Positions 34,862 to 42,960 of a stretch of DNA of 64,000 bases are shown piece by piece (the stretch's first letter is position 1; every line of letters starts with the position of its first letter). Location: assembly GCA_028697725.1 (NCBI GenBank), contig JAQVEG010000006.1, forward strand, positions 1 to 64,000. The letters run 5' to 3'. Source of the DNA: Anaerostipes sp. (GTDB lineage: Bacteria; Bacillota; Clostridia; Lachnospirales; Lachnospiraceae). A program made the position numbers and the translations under genes. Below the pieces are notes generated by a model. It saw nothing but the letters and a program-made list of their open reading frames with translations, was not told the origin of the DNA and did no database searches.

Positions 34862-36466
34862 TTAGATTTTCTTTTCCCATTTATCGCACAATGCATTGAT
34901 TTGATCTGCAAACTTAGCCAAATCTTTATTTGCACCACCTTGGTTTCTTGCAATCACTTCAAGAAGTCTGTTTCCACAAGACTCTAGCCTTGTATAGACT
35001 GGAGATTCTCCTTGTCTCTTCTTGTACTCTGGAACTTTTTCTTTTCTTCCTTCACAAATCCACTCTCCCGTTCCCAAGTCAAACTCAGCACCACTAAAAG
35101 GAGCTTCCGCATCTAATTTATGTTCTAATTTTAAGGTTTCACAGTATTTGTCACACACTGAATCCTCTCCATGAACTACAAATACTTTTTTTGGTTTTTC
35201 CTTAAATTCCTCAATCCAACGAATCAATCCATTCTTATCTGCATGGCCACTGAGTCCTTCCAGCATAATAACTTTTGCCGCTACATGAATCTCCTCACCA
35301 AATAATTTAATATCCTTGCATCCTTCTACCAAAGAACGTCCCAAAGTACCATTTGCCTGATATCCTACAAATACAACGGTACACTCTGGACGCCATAAAT
35401 TATATTTTAAATGATGACGAACTCGCCCTGCCTCACACATCCCAGAAGCAGAAATAATTACCTTTGGTTCTTTGTCAAAGTTAATAGCTTTGGAATCTGC
35501 CGTAGAAATGGATAGCTTTAGGTTGCTGAAGGAAATTGGGTTAATTCCATTTTTAAGAAGTTCCATTGCCTCTTCATCAAAGGTTTCTGCTGTGTCTTTA
35601 TTAAAAATATTGGTTGCCTCAACTGCAAGAGGACTATCTACATATACAACAAAGTCTCCATGATTCTTCACCATACCCTCATCTTTAATCTGTCGAATAT
35701 AATAGAGAAGTTCCTGAGTTCTTCCAACTGCGAAAGACGGAATAATCACATTTCCACCTTTATCAAAAGTCTTTTGAATTACTTCAGCTAATTTTCCAAC
35801 ATAATCTGGCCGTTCCCCATGAAACCTGTCTCCATAGGTTGCCTCTGTCAAAGCATAATCTGCAGACTCAATATATCTGGGATCTTTGATTAATGGCTGA
35901 TCATAATTTCCAATATCACCTGAGAAAGCCAGCTTCTTTGAAATTCCATCCTCATCTAGCCATACTTCAACGCTTGATGAACCAAGCAAATGTCCCACAT
36001 CTGTAAATCTAACATGAATTCCATTTGTTACTGATATTTTTTGGTTATACTGACATGGTACAAACTGCTCCATTACACCAACTGCATCATCCATGGTATA
36101 AATAGGTTCTACTTCTGGTTTCCCAGATCTTCTTGCTTTCCGACTTTTCCATTCTGCCTCAAACTCTTGGATATGGGCACTGTCACGAAGCATAATATCA
36201 CACAAATCTCTCGTTGCCTGTGTTGTAAACACACTTCCACGAAATCCATTTGAATAAAGAAGAGGTATTAAACCTGAATGATCAATATGTGCATGGGTCA
36301 AAAATACATAATCAATTTGTGATGCTTTCACTGGCAGTGGTACATTGACATAGACATTCTGTCCCTGTTCCATTCCATAATCAACTAAAATATGTTTTCC
36401 ACATGCCTCAATATAATGACAGCTTCCTGTCACTTCATGGTCCGCTCCGATAAACATTAATTTCAT
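34862..36466 (-). CDS. MBL-fold beta-CASP hydrolase (RNA-specificity domain)
   Basis: Predicted metallo-beta-lactamase nuclease of the beta-CASP group. Zinc ligands HAHIDHSG (H58, H60, D62, H63), later GHLLGSSSVEV and the C-terminal Zn-dependent RNA-specificity segment (SGHADKNGLIRW...VHGE). Relatives process RNA or DNA. The start is moved to the internal Met (36466) because GAGGAGG lies upstream; that gives 534 aa and leaves a four-base gap after the GNAT gene. The last ~80 residues form a lysine-rich tail. Confidence 0.88.
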   Translation of the reverse strand: MKLMFIGADHEVTGSCHYIEACGKHILVDYGMEQGQNVYVNVPLPVKASQIDYVFLTHAHIDHSGLIPLLYSNGFRGSVFTTQATRDLCDIMLRDSAHIQEFEAEWKSRKARRSGKPEVEPIYTMDDAVGVMEQFVPCQYNQKISVTNGIHVRFTDVGHLLGSSSVEVWLDEDGISKKLAFSGDIGNYDQPLIKDPRYIESADYALTEATYGDRFHGERPDYVGKLAEVIQKTFDKGGNVIIPSFAVGRTQELLYYIRQIKDEGMVKNHGDFVVYVDSPLAVEATNIFNKDTAETFDEEAMELLKNGINPISFSNLKLSISTADSKAINFDKEPKVIISASGMCEAGRVRHHLKYNLWRPECTVVFVGYQANGTLGRSLVEGCKDIKLFGEEIHVAAKVIMLEGLSGHADKNGLIRWIEEFKEKPKKVFVVHGEDSVCDKYCETLKLEHKLDAEAPFSGAEFDLGTGEWICEGRKEKVPEYKKRQGESPVYTRLESCGNRLLEVIARNQGGANKDLAKFADQINALCDKWEKKI

Positions 36467-36470
36467 AGTA

Positions 36471-37520
36471 TCAAACCTCCTCTGTAATATATATACGCTC
36501 AAATGGTATTAAATCTTGAAATTCCCTTCTTGTCTGTATGCCAAATAGAATCTCTGTCAATTCCTTTATTGTGAGCTTCAGTTGTGGCTGCTTTTGTGTC
36601 CTCTTAATATGCCCTCCCTGTTTTGTAATATTTATTTGAAATGTTCCATTATTCTCTAAAATAATGGAATCTTTTATTTCTATATTCACACAGATAGACT
36701 TCTTTGCTTTTGCAAAACTCATCATTTCGCAAAGATTTGTTATTCTTACCATAATTGACGGAATCTGTTTGGATACACTTTTATCATTCCCAACAATTTC
36801 AATCACATATTCTGAAAAATAACCTTTTAACATCTCATAAAATTTGTCTTTCTTCTCACAAAATGCCTCTCTAATAAACACTGTATCTTCTTCTATTCCA
36901 TATACAAAGACTGCAGATAAATTCTCCTGCTCCCATAAAAGAATATCTCCCCCCTGACTCTTTGCTTCTTTCTGAATTCTGGCTAAATAATCTTTTGTTA
37001 CCTTTGTATGAATATCATATGACCTTAACTGGCTTTCTATGAAAAGAATTACCTTGTCTGCATCTTTCTTACATTCAAAACCTCGAAGAATTCCAGAAAA
37101 TTCTGTTTTATCTCCCTGAATTTTATCTTTACTCCAATCCATGGCAAACATAAAATCAAAAGGCTCGTAATAAGCTGGATTGGCTGGTTCTAGATAGGTG
37201 AATGCCTCTTTTGCTTCTGCCATATCATTTAAAACTTTGTGAAGCATTTCTCTCATAATTCCCTGTCTTCTACATTCTGCCTTAGTTGCAACTGCAACAA
37301 TGTAATGCATTGGGACTTCTTTTCCTCTAATATCTAATAAATATGGATTCAAGTGAATGGTTCCCACCAATTCTTCTTTTTTCTTTGCCATCAAAACTTG
37401 ATTCTTAGAATATACTTCCTCAAAATAATAATCTGCAAATTCTTTAGGATCTTCAAATATCTCCTGATATAAATTGTAAATTTCCTGTTTTTTTGTTTTA
37501 TCATCGTAGATAAAATCCAT
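36471..37520 (-). CDS. GNAT acetyltransferase (Eis-like, two-domain)
   Basis: 349 aa. The N-terminal GNAT domain (~1-130) has the acetyl-CoA loop CRRQGIMREMLH and the YLEPANPAYYEPFDF segment seen in Eis-like proteins. A second domain follows, with an SCP-like C-terminal end (FQINITKQGG...LTIKELTEILFG). Substrate unknown. The ispF stop and its start are adjacent, so the two are probably cotranscribed. Confidence 0.82.
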   Translation of the reverse strand: MDFIYDDKTKKQEIYNLYQEIFEDPKEFADYYFEEVYSKNQVLMAKKKEELVGTIHLNPYLLDIRGKEVPMHYIVAVATKAECRRQGIMREMLHKVLNDMAEAKEAFTYLEPANPAYYEPFDFMFAMDWSKDKIQGDKTEFSGILRGFECKKDADKVILFIESQLRSYDIHTKVTKDYLARIQKEAKSQGGDILLWEQENLSAVFVYGIEEDTVFIREAFCEKKDKFYEMLKGYFSEYVIEIVGNDKSVSKQIPSIMVRITNLCEMMSFAKAKKSICVNIEIKDSIILENNGTFQINITKQGGHIKRTQKQPQLKLTIKELTEILFGIQTRREFQDLIPFERIYITEEV

Positions 37521-38087
37521 CTAGTCTTCTCCTTTTTTGCACCCTTTACAATTGGCACAACCAGTTCCTCTTGCTGTCTCTGGTTCTTTTAAAATATCTT
37601 GATAAATATAATTGTCAACGCCAGTTAGTAAGCACACCGCCTGAGAACTAATTCCCTCGCCTACGCCTGTAAATCCAAGCCCTTCTTCGGTGGTTGCCTT
37701 TACATTCACCTGATTCTTTTCAATCTTAAGTGCTTTTGCTATATTTTCTCTCATATCCTCAATATAGCCTGCAAGCTTTGGTCTTTGTGCAATTACAGTA
37801 CAGTCAATATTCTCAATGATATAGCACTCCTGATCTACAAGTTCTCCAACACGCTCTAACAATACAAGACTGTCTGCTCCTTTGTATTCAGGATCTGTAT
37901 CTGGAAAATGCTTCCCAATATCCCCTAATGCTGCAGCTCCTAACAATGCATCACAAACTGCATGAAGCAGTACATCCGCATCTGAATGTCCTAACAATCC
38001 TTTCTCATATGGAACCTTGACTCCACCTAAAATCAAATCTCTTCCTTCTACTAATTTATGCACATCATAGCCCATTCCAACTCGCAT
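37521..38087 (-). CDS. ispF: 2-C-methyl-D-erythritol 2,4-cyclodiphosphate synthase with Cys-rich tail
   Basis: MEP-pathway enzyme making the cyclodiphosphate intermediate of isoprenoid synthesis. Metal ligands D8, H10 (GYDVH) and H42 (LLHAV), the [11 protein letters not shown] segment and [11 protein letters not shown] are all present. The family usually ends near residue 155-160; here ~30 extra residues end in [15 protein letters not shown], a CxxCxxC motif not part of IspF. It has its own promoter. Confidence 0.95.
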   Translation of the reverse strand: MRVGMGYDVHKLVEGRDLILGGVKVPYEKGLLGHSDADVLLHAVCDALLGAAALGDIGKHFPDTDPEYKGADSLVLLERVGELVDQECYIIENIDCTVIAQRPKLAGYIEDMRENIAKALKIEKNQVNVKATTEEGLGFTGVGEGISSQAVCLLTGVDNYIYQDILKEPETARGTGCANCKGCKKGED

Positions 38088-38126
38088 GTTTATGGTCTCC
38101 TTTTTTCTTATTTTTTATATACTCTT

Positions 38127-38155
38127 ATTATATTACAATTCCATAAGAAATACAA
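38127..38155 (-). promoter_or_regulatory. ispF promoter
   Basis: Minus strand TTGTAT, 17-base spacer, TATAAT, 40 nt before ispF. The -35 box lies in the T-run of the preceding aldolase terminator. Confidence 0.6.
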
Positions 38156-38183
38156 AAAATGCTGCCAGTTATGACAGCATTTC
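38153..38183 (-). terminator. terminator of the cmt/ygg-like PTS operon
   Basis: Minus strand stem AAATGCTGTCA / TGGCAGCATTT with TAAC loop, then Ts, 24 nt after the aldolase stop. Confidence 0.85.
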
Positions 38184-38206
38184 TAACAATCCCCTTTTCG
38201 TGCTTT

Positions 38207-39070
38207 CTACGCTTTCCCTTGAGAGCCAAAAAGTTTTATCTTTTCAATTACTTTCTCCTTTATTGCCTCTGTTCCATACGACAATAATTTTCTTGGATCA
38301 AATCCTTTCCCTTCTAGATCTTTTCCTTCTTCAATATATTCCCTAGTTCCTTCCGCAAATACAAGCTGACACTCTGTATTTACATTAATTTTTGCAACTC
38401 CAAGTGTAATTGCTTTTTGCACCATCTCATCTGGAATTCCTGTCCCACCATGAAGAACAAGTGGCATATCACCTGTCTGCTTTTGAATCTGATCCAATGT
38501 ATCAAAGCTTAAGCCTTCCCAGTTTTCTGGATATTTTCCATGAATATTTCCAATTCCTGCTGCCAGCATGGTAATTCCCAAGTCAGCTATCTGCTTACAT
38601 TCAGTTGGGTCGGCACACTCACCTCGCCCAATGACCCCGTCTTCTTCTCCACCAATGGAACCAACTTCAGCCTCTAATGAAATCCCCTTTTTCTTTGTAA
38701 TCTCTACAAGTTCTTTTGTTTTCCTAATATTATCTTCTAGTGCCTCATGGGAACCATCGTACATAATAGATGAAAAACCTGCGTCAATACACTTTTGGCA
38801 TGCTTCATATGAGCCATGGTCTAAATGAAGTGCAACTGGTACTGAAATATTCAACTCCTCCATCATTCCTTCTACCATATCAACGATTGTCTTATATCCA
38901 CACATATACTTGGCCGCTCCCTCAGATACCCCTAAAATAACAGGTGCTTTCATTTCCTGAGATGCTAATAAAATTGCTTTGATCCACTCTAAATTATTTA
39001 TGTTAAATTGTCCTACTGCATAATGTTCACTTTTTGCTTTTTTAAGCATTTTTTCTGCTGATACTAACAT
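38207..39070 (-). CDS. class II ketose-bisphosphate aldolase (GatY/KbaY/Fba type)
   Basis: Zinc-dependent aldolase that splits a ketose 1,6-bisphosphate-type substrate into two trioses. Motifs: VALHLDHGSYEAC with zinc and catalytic residues, EAEVGSIGGEEDGV, GIGNIHGKY, LHGGTGIP and KINVNTE. 287 aa. It is last in an operon with a PTS, a dehydrogenase and a kinase, so the substrate is probably the ketose bisphosphate produced by that route rather than only glycolytic fructose bisphosphate. Confidence 0.9.
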   Translation of the reverse strand: MLVSAEKMLKKAKSEHYAVGQFNINNLEWIKAILLASQEMKAPVILGVSEGAAKYMCGYKTIVDMVEGMMEELNISVPVALHLDHGSYEACQKCIDAGFSSIMYDGSHEALEDNIRKTKELVEITKKKGISLEAEVGSIGGEEDGVIGRGECADPTECKQIADLGITMLAAGIGNIHGKYPENWEGLSFDTLDQIQKQTGDMPLVLHGGTGIPDEMVQKAITLGVAKINVNTECQLVFAEGTREYIEEGKDLEGKGFDPRKLLSYGTEAIKEKVIEKIKLFGSQGKA

Positions 39071-39086
39071 GTTCTTCCTCCATAAA

Positions 39087-40349
39087 TTATTTCATCATTT
39101 TTGCTTCTAACAATGCATCTTCTGCTTCCTTACACCATACATTTTGGTTTGCTTCACAAATATCAGCTAACTTTTTAAACAATGGGTCCGTTTTTCCAAG
39201 TTCTTTGAAATCTTCAATTGCTGTCAATTCCATTTCAATATGTGGGTAGATTAATTTTTTTCCTCCAGGTATATTTGGCAGATTTACAATCGTCTCTGGT
39301 GCCGCATTAATTCCTCCAATATGTGTAATCATATAAGATGGATTAATTTTATTTTCAAATGATAATTTTAATGACTCTAACATATCCCCAGTAGAACCTC
39401 CAGAAGTTCCACAGATATGAGTTCCCTCATAATGCACATTGTAAAAATTAAATGGAACTTTAAATCCATTATCAGTTGGTCCTGCAAAGAAATTTAGACA
39501 TCCATCATTTCCAAGAAGGTCATCTCCCATTTCAATCAATTGATTTACCGCTGCAAAGACAAATACTTCATCAAATCCTTTTCCGTCTGTTAATTTCTTT
39601 ATTTCACTTTTAGGATTTTCATAATTTGAAGGATTTAGGTATATTAATTCTTTTCCCACTTTTGCTGCATCTTCTGGCGTGATAAGACTCTTGGCTCTTT
39701 GAAGCCTATCTTCATCAATATCGGCAACTACAATTCTCTTTGATTTATATGGTCCATTCACTGCGTAATCAATGGCACCCATTCCCATTGGTCCTGCACA
39801 TCCTAATAATGCAAGGTTTCCATTTTCTTTTAACCCCATCTTGTGTTCATACACATAAGGAGTTGTGTGATAAGTTGCATGAAATGCCCCAATAATACAT
39901 GACATTGGCTCAGCTAAAGATGCATTTGCAAAATAATCCCCCTCATATGGTAAAACACACCCAAGATCGATGGATACTTTTGGAATGATGCAGTAAGTTG
40001 CATTTCCTCCATAGTATTCATAGCTGTATCCTGCAGAATAACCACTTTCAAGCCCCATTGCTGGCTGAAGAACAAACTTCTCACCTTCTGAGAATTGATT
40101 TTTCAACTTTTCTCCTACTTGGACAATATACCCTGCAAATTCATGTCCTGTAATCGTTGGATGATCAGCACTTACGTCATCTGGAACTCTTTTATGGTCC
40201 CCTCCTCTGATTGCAGCCTTATAAGTTGATAGACACACACTATTTGAAATAACTTTGACTAATAATTCCTCTTCCCCAATTTCAGGAAGCTCATACTCTT
40301 TTACAAATACATTTTTCTTTCCTGCTAATACTGCCGCCTTTGTCTGCAT
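39087..40349 (-). CDS. YggP-like zinc-dependent sugar/alditol phosphate dehydrogenase
   Basis: 420-aa medium-chain dehydrogenase with catalytic-zinc candidates C39 (NSVCLST), H69/E70 (GHEFAG) and the AEP motif. The Rossmann segment is LLGCAGPMGMGA. There is no structural-zinc Cys cluster. Overall it resembles E. coli YggP and L-sorbose-1-phosphate reductases. It lies between the PTS IICB and an aldolase, as expected for an enzyme converting the PTS product to a ketose phosphate. Exact substrate unknown. Confidence 0.82.
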   Translation of the reverse strand: MQTKAAVLAGKKNVFVKEYELPEIGEEELLVKVISNSVCLSTYKAAIRGGDHKRVPDDVSADHPTITGHEFAGYIVQVGEKLKNQFSEGEKFVLQPAMGLESGYSAGYSYEYYGGNATYCIIPKVSIDLGCVLPYEGDYFANASLAEPMSCIIGAFHATYHTTPYVYEHKMGLKENGNLALLGCAGPMGMGAIDYAVNGPYKSKRIVVADIDEDRLQRAKSLITPEDAAKVGKELIYLNPSNYENPKSEIKKLTDGKGFDEVFVFAAVNQLIEMGDDLLGNDGCLNFFAGPTDNGFKVPFNFYNVHYEGTHICGTSGGSTGDMLESLKLSFENKINPSYMITHIGGINAAPETIVNLPNIPGGKKLIYPHIEMELTAIEDFKELGKTDPLFKKLADICEANQNVWCKEAEDALLEAKMMK

Positions 40350-40360
40350 AATTTTTCTCC

Positions 40361-41764
40361 TTACTTTTGATTCTTTACTAGTTCTTCGAATAATTCTTCG
40401 ATATTTGGATCTTTCAAGAAATTCTTAATGGTTACAATCTGAATTCCTGGTTTTGCTGTTTTTGCCCGATCAAATAAGTTCTCATGTACCACCATAATAT
40501 CTGTATCTGCTGGAACTTTTTCAATGGCATAATTCTCAACGGTAATGTCCAGTCCTTCCTTTTGTATTCGTTTTCTAAAATTAGATGCTCCCATGGCACT
40601 GCTTCCAAGACCTGCATCACATGCAAATACAACAGATTTCACTTCTTTTATTGCAGTTTTTTCAGCCCCTTCTAAGATGTCTTTTCCTTCTTGTTTCATA
40701 GCTTTTGAACTTTCCATTGCCTCTTCTAGCTGCTCATCATCTGTTGCCTTTGATGTTTTTAGTAAGAATGAATTTACAAGGAAACTAACTCCCGTTGCAA
40801 CTAACACTCCTGCAATCACTCCAACAAAATTTCCTTTTGGTGTCAATGCAAGATAAGAGAAAATAGATCCTGGACTTGGTCCTGCAACTAACCCTGCATT
40901 AAACAATGAAAATGTAACGATTCCTGATGCTGAACCTGCAATCATTCCCAAAATAGTAATTGGCTTCATTAGTACATAAGGGAAATAAATCTCATGAATT
41001 CCACCTAGGAAATGGATAATAATTGCACCAGGTGCAGTTCTCTTTGCCTGACCTTTTCCAAAAAAGGAATATGCTAATAATAATCCTAATCCAGCTCCTG
41101 GATTTGATGCAAGCATAAAATAAACTGATTTCCCTGCACTTAATGCCTGCTGCATTCCTAATGGATAATAAATTCCCTGATCAATTACGTTATTTAAAAA
41201 TAATACTTTTGCTGGTTCATTTAAAACTGCTACCAATGGCAATGCTCCTGTTTTAACAATGGCCTGAATCACTACAGTTAAAAAGTGATTTGCCTGTAGA
41301 ATTGCTGGACCAATAAATGAATAAGAACACAAACATAAAAGCAATCCAATAATTCCTAATGAAAAATTACTTATAATCATCTCAAACCCAGTTGGAACTT
41401 TATCATCAATAAACCCATCAAACTTTTTAATTACCCATGCACTTAATGGTCCCATGACCATTGCTCCTAAGAACATAGGAATTTCTGCTCCAATAATAAG
41501 TCCAATAGTACCAATAGCTCCTGCCACTCCACCACGATCTCCATGGACTAGCTTTCCACCCATAAAGGCGATTAATAACGGCAGCATATAGGTTGACATT
41601 GGTCCTACTAGCTGGCTAAAATTCTTATTTGGCATCCACCCTGTATCAATAAATAATGCTGTAATAAATCCCCATGCAATAAATGCACCCATATTAGGGA
41701 TTACCATTGCTGTTAAAAAACCTCCAAACGCCTGCATTCTGGCGCGAAAACTCTTCTTCTCCAT
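40361..41764 (-). CDS. PTS mannitol-type transporter subunit IICB (CmtA-like)
   Basis: 467 aa. N-terminal ~330 residues form the mannitol-type IIC channel (QAFGGFLTAMVIPNMGAFIAWGFITALF; FFLGGIHEIYFPYVL-like segment). A linker leads to IIB with phospho-cysteine C382 (VFACDAGLGSSAMG). No IIA is fused; that is a separate gene here, as with E. coli CmtA/CmtB. The sugar is a hexitol or pentitol by family, not certainly mannitol. Confidence 0.9.
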   Translation of the reverse strand: MEKKSFRARMQAFGGFLTAMVIPNMGAFIAWGFITALFIDTGWMPNKNFSQLVGPMSTYMLPLLIAFMGGKLVHGDRGGVAGAIGTIGLIIGAEIPMFLGAMVMGPLSAWVIKKFDGFIDDKVPTGFEMIISNFSLGIIGLLLCLCSYSFIGPAILQANHFLTVVIQAIVKTGALPLVAVLNEPAKVLFLNNVIDQGIYYPLGMQQALSAGKSVYFMLASNPGAGLGLLLAYSFFGKGQAKRTAPGAIIIHFLGGIHEIYFPYVLMKPITILGMIAGSASGIVTFSLFNAGLVAGPSPGSIFSYLALTPKGNFVGVIAGVLVATGVSFLVNSFLLKTSKATDDEQLEEAMESSKAMKQEGKDILEGAEKTAIKEVKSVVFACDAGLGSSAMGASNFRKRIQKEGLDITVENYAIEKVPADTDIMVVHENLFDRAKTAKPGIQIVTIKNFLKDPNIEELFEELVKNQK

Positions 41765-41776
41765 ACTAAAATCCTC

Positions 41777-42517
41777 CTATTTGTAGTCATTATCTTCTGT
41801 CATAAATAATTCTAAATCTGCTGGTAAAGAATGAGAAAGTGCACGTTTCACATTCAAACAATCACTTGTTTCATAAAACTTTACTGCTTCCTGCCTAGAA
41901 AGTCCGCCTTGTATCTTTCGTTGAATCAAACGATCTTTCAGTACATGTTCTTCTCCTCGAATGAAAATAGAATAATCACATACTTTTTTTAAATCTTTCC
42001 ATTTTCCTTCATTAAGAAGCAGCCAGTTACCTTCAATTAAAACAATCTCTCCAGTCACATTCTCTGCGTCTTCCATGACATCATGAATATTCCTGTCATA
42101 TACTGGCCATGTAACATCTTCGTTTTTCATCGCTGCAAGTTTCACTGTTAATTTATCTATATCAAAGGTTTCCGGACAACCTTTAACATCTTTCATAGGG
42201 ACTTCTTTTCCATTAACTACTGCCGTATGCTCTGCAATATAATCAGCATGATAATGAAAGCCGTCTAATCCAATGGCTTGTATTTGAGTCACTCCATCTA
42301 TTTGTGTTGATAGATATTCTAAAAACTTACTTAATGTGGTTTTCCCAACAGCTGGTGCTGCCGCTATAAACACAATAATTCTATTCTTCTTTTTTCTTTG
42401 AATTTCTGATAGGGTATTTAAAAGTGGCAAAAATATAGTTTCAATTGCTTCCTTGCTGTACTCACATTCAATTTCAAATCCATTTACATCAAATTTATAC
42501 TTTTTCCATTCTTTCAT
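41777..42517 (-). CDS. P-loop kinase of uridine kinase-like family (YggC-like)
   Basis: 246 aa. Walker A in a divergent form AAAPAVGKTTLSKF (~51-64). GLDGFHYHADYI and EGNWLLLNEGKW match the nucleoside/nucleotide kinase group that includes YggC and FrcK-type sugar kinases. Placed between IIA and IICB in a sugar operon with an aldolase, it probably phosphorylates a ketose phosphate or sugar. It overlaps the IIA gene by four bases (ATGA). Confidence 0.8.
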   Translation of the reverse strand: MKEWKKYKFDVNGFEIECEYSKEAIETIFLPLLNTLSEIQRKKKNRIIVFIAAAPAVGKTTLSKFLEYLSTQIDGVTQIQAIGLDGFHYHADYIAEHTAVVNGKEVPMKDVKGCPETFDIDKLTVKLAAMKNEDVTWPVYDRNIHDVMEDAENVTGEIVLIEGNWLLLNEGKWKDLKKVCDYSIFIRGEEHVLKDRLIQRKIQGGLSRQEAVKFYETSDCLNVKRALSHSLPADLELFMTEDNDYK

Positions 42518-42942
42518 TTTAAAATCTCCAATATTTCTTCTATGGTTTCGCTGTGAAATAATTGTTCCATTTTATCATCATCCATAACAATGTCCGTAAG
42601 TTCAGACAATGCTGCCAAATGTGCATTGGAATCATTCGCTGCCAACGATAAAATCAATTGCACTTCCATATCATCTGGAAAGACAACTGGTTCATTTAAT
42701 TTTAGAAAAGACATCCCTGTCTGTAATGCCCCACACTCAGGACGGGCATGTGGCATTGCAAATCCTGGAACTATAACAATATAAGGACCATTTTTCTTCA
42801 CATTTGAAATCATGGCGTCCACATATCCTTCTGTAATCCAATTCTTTTTTAACAATGGTTCTGCTGAAATTTGAATTGCTTCTTCCCAGCTTTGCACTTT
42901 ATCTTTGATTATAATATTTCCCTTGATTGTATCTAATAACAT
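42514..42942 (-). CDS. PTS mannitol/fructose-type subunit IIA (CmtB-like)
   Basis: 142-aa stand-alone EIIA-2 domain with the phospho-histidine H65 in PGFAMPHARPECG. It passes phosphate from HPr to the IIB domain encoded two genes downstream. Its end overlaps the kinase gene by 4 nt and it follows the regulator by 18 nt. Confidence 0.92.
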   Translation of the reverse strand: MLLDTIKGNIIIKDKVQSWEEAIQISAEPLLKKNWITEGYVDAMISNVKKNGPYIVIVPGFAMPHARPECGALQTGMSFLKLNEPVVFPDDMEVQLILSLAANDSNAHLAALSELTDIVMDDDKMEQLFHSETIEEILEILK

Positions 42943-42960
42943 TGGTTTCCTCCTTAAATA

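Noticed and set aside
27880-40349. Two YggP-like genes as a recent duplication or mobile repeat
   Set aside because: Their proteins differ throughout; no DNA-level repeats or flanking mobile-element signs.
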